Position numbers and translations under genes: made by a program. Below are positions 1 to 7,760 of a stretch of 64,000 nt of DNA, one piece after another. Location: positions 1 through 64,000 of the forward strand of contig NZ_JABXKP010000083.1 in NCBI RefSeq assembly GCF_017114985.1, written 5' to 3'. Origin of the DNA: Nostoc sp. JL33 (GTDB taxonomy: Bacteria > Cyanobacteriota > Cyanobacteriia > Cyanobacteriales > Nostocaceae). The notes beneath the pieces were generated by a model that made no database searches, was not told where the DNA came from, and saw nothing but the letters and a program-made list of their open reading frames with translations. The first letter of the stretch is position 1. Every line of letters starts with the position of its first letter.

Positions 1-532
1 GCTATTTTACCAATTAGAGGTTTTACTTAGCAAAGTTACCTTGGCAAACTACTAGGCTTTTAGAGAGATTTTCTACTTCTACCTCTTTGACGCTGTAGCG
101 TGTTCCTTCAAAGAACCTGACATCTTGTTGGCTCAAAGCCAGTATATAGAAGCGACCATTACCATTTCAAATTGGTAGCAGTGGTTTGATGTGAAATCGG
201 TCTGTAACCACGACCAACTCTTGAAAATCAATTGGCAGGGGATAATAGCGAAAAATATTGTCAGAAATAAAAATCGCCAGCCCTTGTCCGATTTGCTCCC
301 AAAACTCTTGGGTATCAATTTCCTGGGATTTTTCTAATAATGCGATCGCATCTTCCTGTGTCAAACCCGCATCAATTAAACGAGCCTCTGCTTCCCTGAC
401 CAAATTTTTAAAGCGAATTGGGTTTTGTCGCACTTCTGGCCCGGCTGGGTGCGTTGGCATATAAATTGAAACACAATTTCCTTTTGGCTGTTCTATTAAT
501 GTCTTTATTTCCTCTTTAGAGATTAATTGCAT
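1..532 (-). pseudogene. Decayed baeRF-family (bacterial eRF1-like) gene
   Basis: The first 121 codons from the ATG at 532 match the N-terminus of the baeRF proteins, bacterial relatives of the archaeo-eukaryotic release factor family (start MQLISKEEIKTLIEQP, then CVSIYMPTHPAG). An in-frame TGA at 167-169 stops the frame right after PLLPI. Without any shift the same frame continues with 47 more family-like residues (GRFYILALSQQDVRFFEGTR) and then meets a TAA at 23-25. Full-length members are about 370 residues, so most of the protein is absent or lies degraded beyond the window edge. A good Shine-Dalgarno-like GGAGGGATAT precedes the start. A short truncated protein may still be made, but I call it a pseudogene. 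Confidence 0.8.
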
Positions 533-762
533 ATTATATCCCTCCTATCAAGGTGACCAGATACATCAGACCAGATCATCGATATTCAATGATCTGATAA
601 AACGTTATTCTCAGATGGTGGCGGTTGAAGTCCAACCGTTTGCCTCTGAATTTATTTCACCTCAAGCAGGGTTTAGTTGCATCTTTCTTTTGATAGGCAA
701 TATTCATTCGGGGAATTACTAATTAAAACCTCCTTCTTTAAAAGCCAAAATCGCCAGGTTTA

Positions 763-1419
763 TCAAATGTTTGGCGTGTTAGACTTTGCGCGTCCTGAGT
801 TTATTCCTATTTTACTATCTGGTTGGCTAAGACCTAAAGTTACTCGTTTCATAATCCAGTACAAACCTGCAAGTACCCCAAAGGTGATAGTAATAATCAC
901 CAGGGGCTGTTTCCCAAGAATTTCTTCTACCCCTTTAGTGAGTACGGCATCGGGTTGAGTAATAAAATCCCAACTGTTGAAACGCAAAAACCGCCCCCAA
1001 TAGACACCAACAGCACAGAGAAAATGTGTAATCAACTCAAAGCGCCAAATCCATTGGCTCTTGCCGATGCGATGTAAGTAGTAACCCCAATTAATTAACG
1101 AGATTACATAAGCTTCAAACCCACCGAAAATTACTAACAAATACACAGGAATGAGTACCAAAGTAATCATCCAAACCGATTGAATCGTGCGGATATCGTC
1201 TATCAGGTGAATTACATCAGTCAACAGATATGGTGCATTCGGTAAGAAAGCATAAAAAACTAAGAATCCTAGCCACCAAAGCCAAGAGCTAACACGCCGG
1301 AAGCGAAATAGCCACACACTCAAAGCTAAAGGTATAAAAGCCAGAAATAAATTCCAAGTCATCCAACTCATATTAATTCTCAAAACCTGCACAACTCTGG
1401 CTATCAATTCTTCTTTCAT
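763..1419 (-). CDS. DUF1361 family integral membrane protein
   Basis: This 218-residue hydrophobic protein has about six membrane segments. It carries the hallmark stretches of DUF1361: LPNAPYLLTDVIH around residue 60 and GVYWGRFLRFNSWD around residue 138. The biochemical function of the family is not known to me. The start ATG at 1419 directly precedes the first hydrophobic helix. The gene stands alone, with no close same-strand neighbour, so its context gives no clue. Confidence 0.85.
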   Translation of the reverse strand: MKEELIARVVQVLRINMSWMTWNLFLAFIPLALSVWLFRFRRVSSWLWWLGFLVFYAFLPNAPYLLTDVIHLIDDIRTIQSVWMITLVLIPVYLLVIFGGFEAYVISLINWGYYLHRIGKSQWIWRFELITHFLCAVGVYWGRFLRFNSWDFITQPDAVLTKGVEEILGKQPLVIITITFGVLAGLYWIMKRVTLGLSQPDSKIGINSGRAKSNTPNI

Positions 1420-2125
1420 AGGTGCTAACTCAAAAGACGTTTGATTGATCTAGATTCACTCTTTAGTATTAGTGTTAACCTTAGTGATTGACTGATAAAA
1501 TTTTTCTACCCCCTAAGAAAATTTATTTACTCCAAGACCAGACAAGGCTTTTGTGTCACTTAAAAGGAAATGCACAGTGATATATGTCTGAAATTTAAAG
1601 TTTTTATGTCTTTCATACTGGGGGATGAAATTTCTCAATCAGCTTAATTCACTAGTATAGCCAGAAAATCATCAGGGTAAAATCTACCACAGGAAGAAAG
1701 TCTGGGCGATAAAAACGCTGCTGAATAACTTTTTGAGGACTTTTTTTATGGGAATGTTGCCCCTGTCCTCGCTATTATATTGATTTAATTCTGTTCTACG
1801 ACAGTTCCAGAAGCAGGCGAAAGTTTTTGCCAAGAGTGTAAAATAATTGCGCTATCCCTTGAGAACTAACGATGTTAAATAACTAACGCAGTATCACTCG
1901 ACTACGGAGGCGATCGCTTGTTTGGGTAAGGTGGGTATTGTACATCTCTTGGCAGAATCTTGTGAACAAGTAGCTTGAATAAGGTTGGGGAGTGGGAGAG
2001 TAAAAATTGAAGAATTGAAGAATTGAAATTTAATCCCAAAGACGCTTTTACGTCGCTCTTTGTGGCGCTATCGTCAATCCCAAATCCTTGCATTGAATTG
2101 CCCAATCCCCCATGCCCAAATTGGA
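1420..2125. other. Gene-free stretch
   Basis: No convincing coding sequence is visible. A 67-codon minus-strand frame at 1902-2105 is built from intergenic repeat material. It includes a run of GAAGAATTGAA units near 2007 and a fragment of the GCG-rich Nostoc-type repeats near 2040-2080. Nothing else was recognised. Confidence 0.5.
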
Positions 2126-2602
2126 TTATTCTGGCTGGCTACAATATTTATTCATTTGATTCATTAGCGTATCCGACTGCTTGCCAATAGTTGTAGCTAT
2201 TGTCAGTGCTGAGTCAATTTCGGTTCTAGCCTTTTGGATTTTTTCTCTACCAGATTCCGAGGCTTCTGCTGTCTTAGTTGCACCAAGCGCCCTACCTGCC
2301 TTAGCGATCGCTTGACTGAGATTCTGAAAAATTTTCACAAAATTGCTTTGAAATCCTTTCAGCTTGGGGTCTGTTAACTTCAGTTCCCCAATCGATTTAG
2401 TCACAAATTCCAAATCTTTAGATAGCTGTAAGCTGGTGATCACTTGCGTTCCTTTATTTTTATCAATCAAAGAAGTTCCAGTATTCACAACTCGAATCAG
2501 TCGCTGGCACTGGGAAACTTTATTTTCGTTGCAACTAGTAATCAACAAAGCAATGCTCAGGCTCACAGGAGCAATAACGGTATATTTATGTAAAACAGAC
2601 AT
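2126..2602 (-). CDS. Putative lipoprotein of unknown function
   Basis: A protein of about 158 residues starting at the ATG at 2602; a GTG two codons earlier (2608) is possible. The N-terminus is a lipoprotein signal: basic start, hydrophobic stretch VSLSIALLI, then the lipobox ITSC, predicting lipidation of the Cys and membrane anchoring. The mature part is mostly helical, polar and rich in Lys, Ser and Thr, with a heptad-like section (EKIQKARTEIDSALTIATTI) and one distal Cys. I recognise no enzyme motif. It is probably a cyanobacterial conserved hypothetical; its role is unknown. Confidence 0.65.
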   Translation of the reverse strand: MSVLHKYTVIAPVSLSIALLITSCNENKVSQCQRLIRVVNTGTSLIDKNKGTQVITSLQLSKDLEFVTKSIGELKLTDPKLKGFQSNFVKIFQNLSQAIAKAGRALGATKTAEASESGREKIQKARTEIDSALTIATTIGKQSDTLMNQMNKYCSQPE

Positions 2603-2671
2603 TAACACCCCAATAGCATTAACAATTCAAAATTCTTGCATTAAAGACATTTGGTTCTACCGATCCCCTTA

Positions 2672-3032
2672 GCTCGACTTTATCCAAAATTAAGAACTCG
2701 GTTTTCTTTATCCGGCAAAAACCCTGGCTTTTTGGCAAATACTTTTTCTACGTCATAAATTATCGATGAAGATCAAAAAGTCAAACTGCCATTCTACAAA
2801 GGTTTGAGCTTATGTGTTTGCCTAAGCGTAAAAATCTAGGACTTACGCAAAAATCGCCAACTACGCTTAATTTATCGAACCGCCAAGACGCCAACTCTTC
2901 TCTACGAGAGGCTGCGCCAAGGAGACACTACGTGTAGCTTGTCGGACGCTCTTTGTACGCAAAGCGTCTCGTTAGAGAAGAACGCCAAGAATCGTAGAGT
3001 GTGCGTAAGTCCTAAAATGGATAAAGTCGAGC
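2672..3032. repeat. Nested inverted-repeat element (possible MITE in MITE)
   Basis: Two nested pairs of perfect inverted repeats lie in a gene-free stretch (2603-3488). The outer pair is GCTCGACTTTATCCA at 2672-2686 and its complement at 3018-3032. The inner pair is TAGGACTTACGCA at 2837-2849 and its complement at 3002-3014. The inner segment is filled with short palindromic scraps such as CTCTACGAGAGG and AAGCGTCTCGTTAGAGAAG. A solitary copy of the inner end occurs at 22349-22361. There is no transposase frame. I saw no clear target duplication at the outer ends. From 3033 to 3488 I see nothing else recognisable. Confidence 0.7.
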
Positions 3033-3488
3033 CAATATTACAGCAGAATTCAGGAGAAGCAGTGGGTTGGAGAGCCAGCACGGGCTAAACCCTAGCTATC
3101 CGCTAACAGCACGGGCTAACCGCCCCGAAGAAAGCTAACAGCACTCTTAAATACTTTGTATTTATTTCTCTACTAATAGTTCCAAGTCACATAGTCTTGA
3201 TAAACTGTATATTTGCTGACTTAATGGTACAGTATTAGTTGTTTTTATAAAAAAAATATGTAAACGTCAGTAACTACCATAAAAATAAGTGGCTCAATTT
3301 AAAGTTTAGATAAAATTTAGGAAAATATTTTGAATTGAGGTGCGGGAATTACTAAAGTTTTCAGAAGAGCTAACTGTAACAAAAGTATTCATAAAGCTTT
3401 GAGTAATCAGGTTCAGTCAATAAGGCCAGCAAATATTTGGCTCTATTTCCTCCAGCCTTTACACATCCTCGTTCTGTAATATGAAATT

Positions 3489-4733
3489 ATGAAGATAAAC
3501 TCATCCAACTCGCTGTTAACAGTACCAACTGGGCCACTCAAGATTTCAGAGTTGCCGCCTAACGCAGTGGGTACAAGTGGTGAATATATCCATCTTTCTC
3601 TAGTAATTCCTACTTATAAAGAGCGTGACAACATCCAGAATGTGGTCAGTATATTGAGTCAGTTGCTGGATGAATCTATTCCCGGAAACTATGAATTGAT
3701 TGTGGTAGACGATGATAGCCCAGATCGAACTTGGGAAATAGCACAATCCTTGACGACAGAATACCCCCAGTTGCGAGTGATGCGACGCCAACAGGAACGA
3801 GGGCTGTCTTCAGCAGTAATTCGTGGGTGGCAAGCAGCGACGGGGAGTATGTTGGGGGTGATTGATGGAGATTTGCAGCATCCACCAGAGGTGCTGATGC
3901 AACTGTTGCGTAGTGTTGAGCAGGGAGCAGATTTGGCAGTAGCGAGTCGTCATGTCGAAGGAGGCGGTGTCAGTAGTTGGAGTCTTGTTAGGCGTTTCTT
4001 GTCTCGTGGCGCTCAGTTGTTAGGCTTGGTGATTTTACCGGGGGTACTGGGCAGAGTTTCCGATCCGATGAGTGGTTATTTTATGGTGCGCCGGAGTGCG
4101 ATCGCCAATGCAACACTCAATCCAGTCGGATACAAAATTCTTCTAGAGGTAATCGGGCGGGGAAAAGTAGATCAAGTTGCCGAAGTTGGGTATGTGTTCT
4201 GCGAACGCAAAGAGGGTGAGAGTAAGGTGACATGGAAGCAATATATAGATTACATTCATCACTTAGTACGGTTGCGGCTTTCTACAGGGGGGATAGGACG
4301 ATTGAGTAGAAAAGTCAATTTCCCTATCGGTAGATTTCTCCGTTTTGGGTTGGTTGGCTTTAGCGGGGTATTTGTGGATATGACAGTGCTTTACTTGCTC
4401 AGTGATCCGACTACCTTGGCTTGGCCACTCACACGCAGCAAAATTATTGCTGGTGAGATTGCGATTTTAAATAATTTCTTCTGGAATGACGCTTGGACAT
4501 TTGCTGATGTCAGTGCCAGACAGCAAGAATGGCATCAACGCCGGAAGCGGTTTGTGAAATTCAACGTCGTTTGCCTTGGTGGACTCCTATTGAATGTACT
4601 GATATTAAATTTGGTATACAATTTCATCATTCCTAATCGTTATATTGCCAACTTTATTGCGATCGCAGTTGCTACCATCTGGAATTTCTGGATTAATTTG
4701 AAACTCAGCTGGCGCGTCACCGACGTGAAATAA
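3489..4733 (+). CDS. GT2 (DPM1-like) glycosyltransferase fused to GtrA membrane domain
   Basis: Residues about 35-270 form a family 2 glycosyltransferase of the dolichol-phosphate-mannose synthase type. Visible motifs are SLVIPTYKERDNI, the acidic VVDDDSPD and the DxD-containing GDLQHPP. Residues about 285-410 are a GtrA-like domain with four hydrophobic helices starting at FLRFGLVGFSGVFVDM. Such fusions transfer a sugar from a nucleotide donor to polyprenyl phosphate at the inner membrane, and the GtrA part is thought to help flip or hold the lipid-sugar. The next gene, 88 bases downstream on the same strand, is a membrane GT-C enzyme that would use exactly this kind of donor. The specific sugar cannot be read from the sequence. 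Confidence 0.85.
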   Translation: MKINSSNSLLTVPTGPLKISELPPNAVGTSGEYIHLSLVIPTYKERDNIQNVVSILSQLLDESIPGNYELIVVDDDSPDRTWEIAQSLTTEYPQLRVMRRQQERGLSSAVIRGWQAATGSMLGVIDGDLQHPPEVLMQLLRSVEQGADLAVASRHVEGGGVSSWSLVRRFLSRGAQLLGLVILPGVLGRVSDPMSGYFMVRRSAIANATLNPVGYKILLEVIGRGKVDQVAEVGYVFCERKEGESKVTWKQYIDYIHHLVRLRLSTGGIGRLSRKVNFPIGRFLRFGLVGFSGVFVDMTVLYLLSDPTTLAWPLTRSKIIAGEIAILNNFFWNDAWTFADVSARQQEWHQRRKRFVKFNVVCLGGLLLNVLILNLVYNFIIPNRYIANFIAIAVATIWNFWINLKLSWRVTDVK

Positions 4734-4821
4734 TCACAACCAGGGATTTGAGATTTTGATTTTAGAACGAACTTAAATCTCAAACGTCAAATCTACAAAT
4801 CCATTCCTGTGAGGATCGGCA

Positions 4822-6687
4822 ATGAGAGTTATTTTCCAAGGTGCATTTTATTTTTACAGAAAAATTATCTCGTTGCTACCTGCCTATGCTACCCATTTCC
4901 TGCCTCTGGCAGATGCAAACTCTGGCTCACAAAACAAGCATTGGGATAATTTGCAGACTCGCCTCCCTCCTTTTTGGGTTCACCTCTTGCTGAACTTGAT
5001 GTGGTTGATCATCGGCATCAGCTTGCGCCTAGCTAACTTGACTGGAAAACCTCCTTGGACTGATGAGTTTTCCACCTTGGTGTTTAGTTTGGGGAATAAT
5101 TTTTTATCAGTACCCCTAGATCAAGCGATCGCAGCTGATATTTTATTGCAACCACTGCAACCAAACCCAGCAGCTAGTATTGGCGATGTGATTCATAACT
5201 TAGTTACACAAGATACCCATCCACCACTGTATTTTGTGCTGGCTTACCTGTGGATGAAATTATTTAAGAGCGAAGGAGGATTAGTATCGCTGTTTGGGGC
5301 GCGATCGCTACCAGCTTTAATCGGTGCTGCCTCGATTCCATCTGCTTACGTATTAGGTAGGGTAGCGTTTCGTTCGCCATTAGTGGGACACTTGGCTGCT
5401 GCGATGATCGCAGTATCACCCTACGCCATCTTTTTAGCACAAGAAGCACGCCATTACAGTTTGGCAGCCTTATGGGTAACAGCTTCTCTCACCTGTTTAG
5501 TAATTGCCACACGTCATATTCAAAACCGCACACCTTTACCCATCTGGGTAGCAGTTTCCTGGGTGGCAATTAATGCTTTGGGGCTTGCGACTCATTACTT
5601 TTTCAGCCTCACCCTCTGCACAGAAGCTATAGTTTTGATTTTTCTGGCTTGGCTTCAATTGCAGACTAGCAGCAAATTTTCTCTTTTCTTCTCTTCTGCC
5701 TGGCGGCGCATCTATGCCGTTGCAACAGGTACTTTTGTAGCGGGTTTAATTTGGCTACCAATCTTTTTAGAGAATAGAAATCGGAGTAATTTGACCGAGT
5801 GGATTCAAGGTTCGCGCGTCGGACTAGATTGGTTTAGCCCAATTTTTCAAGCTTTAGGAACATTGATTGCAATGATTTCCCTCTTGCCAGTTGAATCTTC
5901 ACAGGTATTGGTTGTGATTCCTTCTGGACTGGTGATGCTGATTTTCTTTATTTGGGCAGTACCAATTTTGCTGCGTGGGATCAAGATTCAACTACAGCAA
6001 CCAGAAAGCCGGATTATGATTCAGGTGTTTATTGGAGTGGTGATCAGTGCGATCGCTTTATTCTTTATCTTTACGTACTTTTTCGGAATCGATCTGACCA
6101 GGGGTGCTAGGTATAACTTTGTTTACTTTCCGGCGATCGTTATTTTACTAGGGGCAAGTCTTGCAGTTTGTTGGCAACCTCCCAAGGAATTGATCGGAAG
6201 AGAAAATGAGATAAAAAGCATCGGTAGATGGGGAATAAACGGTAAAAAAGCCGTGATGTTAATTTGGTTAATGGGATTTGTGAGTGCAGTTACAGTATTC
6301 TGCAATCTCGGCTATCAAAAATATTATCGCCCTGACCTGTTTGTGCAACTAATTCAACAAATATCCCCAGTGCCAGTACTGATTGCCACTACCCACAAAA
6401 CTTATGTACACACTGGGGAAATGATGGGGGTAGCTAGGGAGTTTAAAGTTGCCAATTCACCCCAAAAACCTCTGTTTCTCCTTGCCCATCAAAATAAAGA
6501 CCCGAATACTTCCACCATTGCTCTAGAAAATACTTTAAAGAAATTACCACGACCTTTTGACTTGTGGCTGGTAAACTTTCACGCACCTGTAGCAGAAAGC
6601 GTCAACACATGCGTTATCTCTGATACTCAATCTTTGCCAAGGGTGAACGGCTACGAATATAAACTTTATCATTGTCAGCAGAGTTAG
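4822..6687 (+). CDS. GT-C membrane glycosyltransferase (GT39/ArnT-like)
   Basis: A 621-residue polytopic protein with roughly ten or more membrane helices. The first periplasmic loop has the acidic motif WTDEFSTL, as in the protein O-mannosyltransferase/ArnT superfamily, followed by DTHPPLYF, the usual HPP signature. These enzymes transfer a sugar from a polyprenyl-phosphate donor to a lipid, glycan or protein outside the cytoplasmic membrane. The start is supported by GAGGAT about 8 bases upstream. Placement right after a DPM1-like GT2-GtrA gene suggests a donor-making and donor-using pair. The acceptor is unknown. Confidence 0.8.
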   Translation: MRVIFQGAFYFYRKIISLLPAYATHFLPLADANSGSQNKHWDNLQTRLPPFWVHLLLNLMWLIIGISLRLANLTGKPPWTDEFSTLVFSLGNNFLSVPLDQAIAADILLQPLQPNPAASIGDVIHNLVTQDTHPPLYFVLAYLWMKLFKSEGGLVSLFGARSLPALIGAASIPSAYVLGRVAFRSPLVGHLAAAMIAVSPYAIFLAQEARHYSLAALWVTASLTCLVIATRHIQNRTPLPIWVAVSWVAINALGLATHYFFSLTLCTEAIVLIFLAWLQLQTSSKFSLFFSSAWRRIYAVATGTFVAGLIWLPIFLENRNRSNLTEWIQGSRVGLDWFSPIFQALGTLIAMISLLPVESSQVLVVIPSGLVMLIFFIWAVPILLRGIKIQLQQPESRIMIQVFIGVVISAIALFFIFTYFFGIDLTRGARYNFVYFPAIVILLGASLAVCWQPPKELIGRENEIKSIGRWGINGKKAVMLIWLMGFVSAVTVFCNLGYQKYYRPDLFVQLIQQISPVPVLIATTHKTYVHTGEMMGVAREFKVANSPQKPLFLLAHQNKDPNTSTIALENTLKKLPRPFDLWLVNFHAPVAESVNTCVISDTQSLPRVNGYEYKLYHCQQS

Positions 6688-6701
6688 TTTTCTGATAAAC
6701 A

Positions 6702-7322
6702 CTACACACTACTCGACTCAAAAATCTGTTGAGCAGTCAAATTCAACTCTGGTAAAATGGATGATTGAATGCGACTGCTATTCCTAAACTGACTAACTTG
6801 GTACTCACCCTCAACTAAAGAGTAGATTGAGATAGTTGGTTGTTTAGGATTGCCGATAAACCGCCTGCCTCCCAAAGCTGCATAATCTACAATCCAGTAT
6901 TCTACGATACCTACTGCCTCATAATCAGCTGCTTTTTTTAAATAATCATCCCTCCAGTTGGTACTCACCACCTCAACGACTAACGGAATCGATGCTCCTT
7001 GGCTAACAGTAGATTCTTTTTTCCACAGAGGTTCATTCACTAAATTGGGCTGATTTAATATCAGCACATCTGGCGAATAAGCTGATTCGCTCTGGGTAGG
7101 TTTAATGAATGCCGTTTTGGGGATAAAATAAGGCAGTTTTAAACGTTTATATTCTGCAACTATTTCTCCAACTAAAAATCCCCGAATCTCTTCATGGTCG
7201 CCAGTGGGTGGTGGCATCTGGACTATTACTCCGTCATGTAATTCATAGCGTTTCTGTGAGTTTTCGGGATAGTCGGCAACAAACTCATCGAATGTAACTA
7301 GTTTGCGTAAGGCTTGAGTCAT
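6702..7322 (-). CDS. Uma2 family (DUF820) putative nuclease
   Basis: 206 residues with the Uma2 layout: an N-terminal FDEFVADYPENSQKRYELHDG, then a PD-(D/E)XK-like core with SPDVLI, LVVEVVS and the tail motif VEYWIVD. The family is greatly expanded in cyanobacteria and has a restriction-endonuclease-like fold; its biological substrate is unsettled. The gene is convergent with the GT-C gene, with 14 bases between the stops. It is one of four Uma2 genes in this window, all on the minus strand. Confidence 0.85.
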   Translation of the reverse strand: MTQALRKLVTFDEFVADYPENSQKRYELHDGVIVQMPPPTGDHEEIRGFLVGEIVAEYKRLKLPYFIPKTAFIKPTQSESAYSPDVLILNQPNLVNEPLWKKESTVSQGASIPLVVEVVSTNWRDDYLKKAADYEAVGIVEYWIVDYAALGGRRFIGNPKQPTISIYSLVEGEYQVSQFRNSSRIQSSILPELNLTAQQIFESSSV

Positions 7323-7509
7323 GATTTAAACTCTCGAATTTTAGCTAAAATAAATACATGGTAGAAAAACTCCCAGTTTTGAATTTTTTTTGAGAGAAAC
7401 CATTACAACCCTTTCAAAGATGAATAATAACTGATTTTTTGCTAGCGTATTTTACAAATTTTTTGATGGGAATATCTGATATTTTGAGTATTTTAACTGA
7501 TTTAGGACT

Positions 7510-7578
7510 GTAGAGACGTAGCACTGCTACGTCTCTACAAGGGTTCTGTGTAACGCATATTTAATTTCTGGAGATATC
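7510..7578 (-). repeat. Palindromic repeat family, copy 1 of 3
   Basis: The core at 7510-7538 is a 29-base interrupted palindrome, GTAGAGACGTAGCA, one base, and its complement. The flank, read on the minus strand, contains AATTAAATATGCGTTA followed by CAGAACC, which is also found next to the copies at 32200 and 59360. The repeat lies in the 438-base gene-free stretch 7323-7760, where nothing else was recognised apart from the ribosome binding site of the next gene. Confidence 0.8.
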
Positions 7579-7760
7579 TAATGTAGATTACATATAGATT
7601 ACAGAATCTCCCTGCGTGAACGTTGGGGAGTGTCAACCGCAGATGCATCTTGTAGAAGTTCCTCAAATATCGATATCCATAGGAGACTAGAGAAAGAAGA
7701 ACCAAAACATATCTCATGGGTCTTGAAGCAGCGAAGGCTGTAAATAGCTAAGGAGGATTT

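Noticed and set aside
167..169. In-frame TGA in the baeRF gene as selenocysteine
   Set aside because: No SECIS-like element was seen, a second stop follows 48 codons later, and cyanobacteria generally lack the Sec system.
677..958. 93-codon plus-strand frame
   Set aside because: Antisense to the 3' part of the DUF1361 gene, with no motif of its own.
1902..2105. 67-codon minus-strand frame
   Set aside because: Built from interspersed repeat sequence, no ribosome binding site, no family resemblance.
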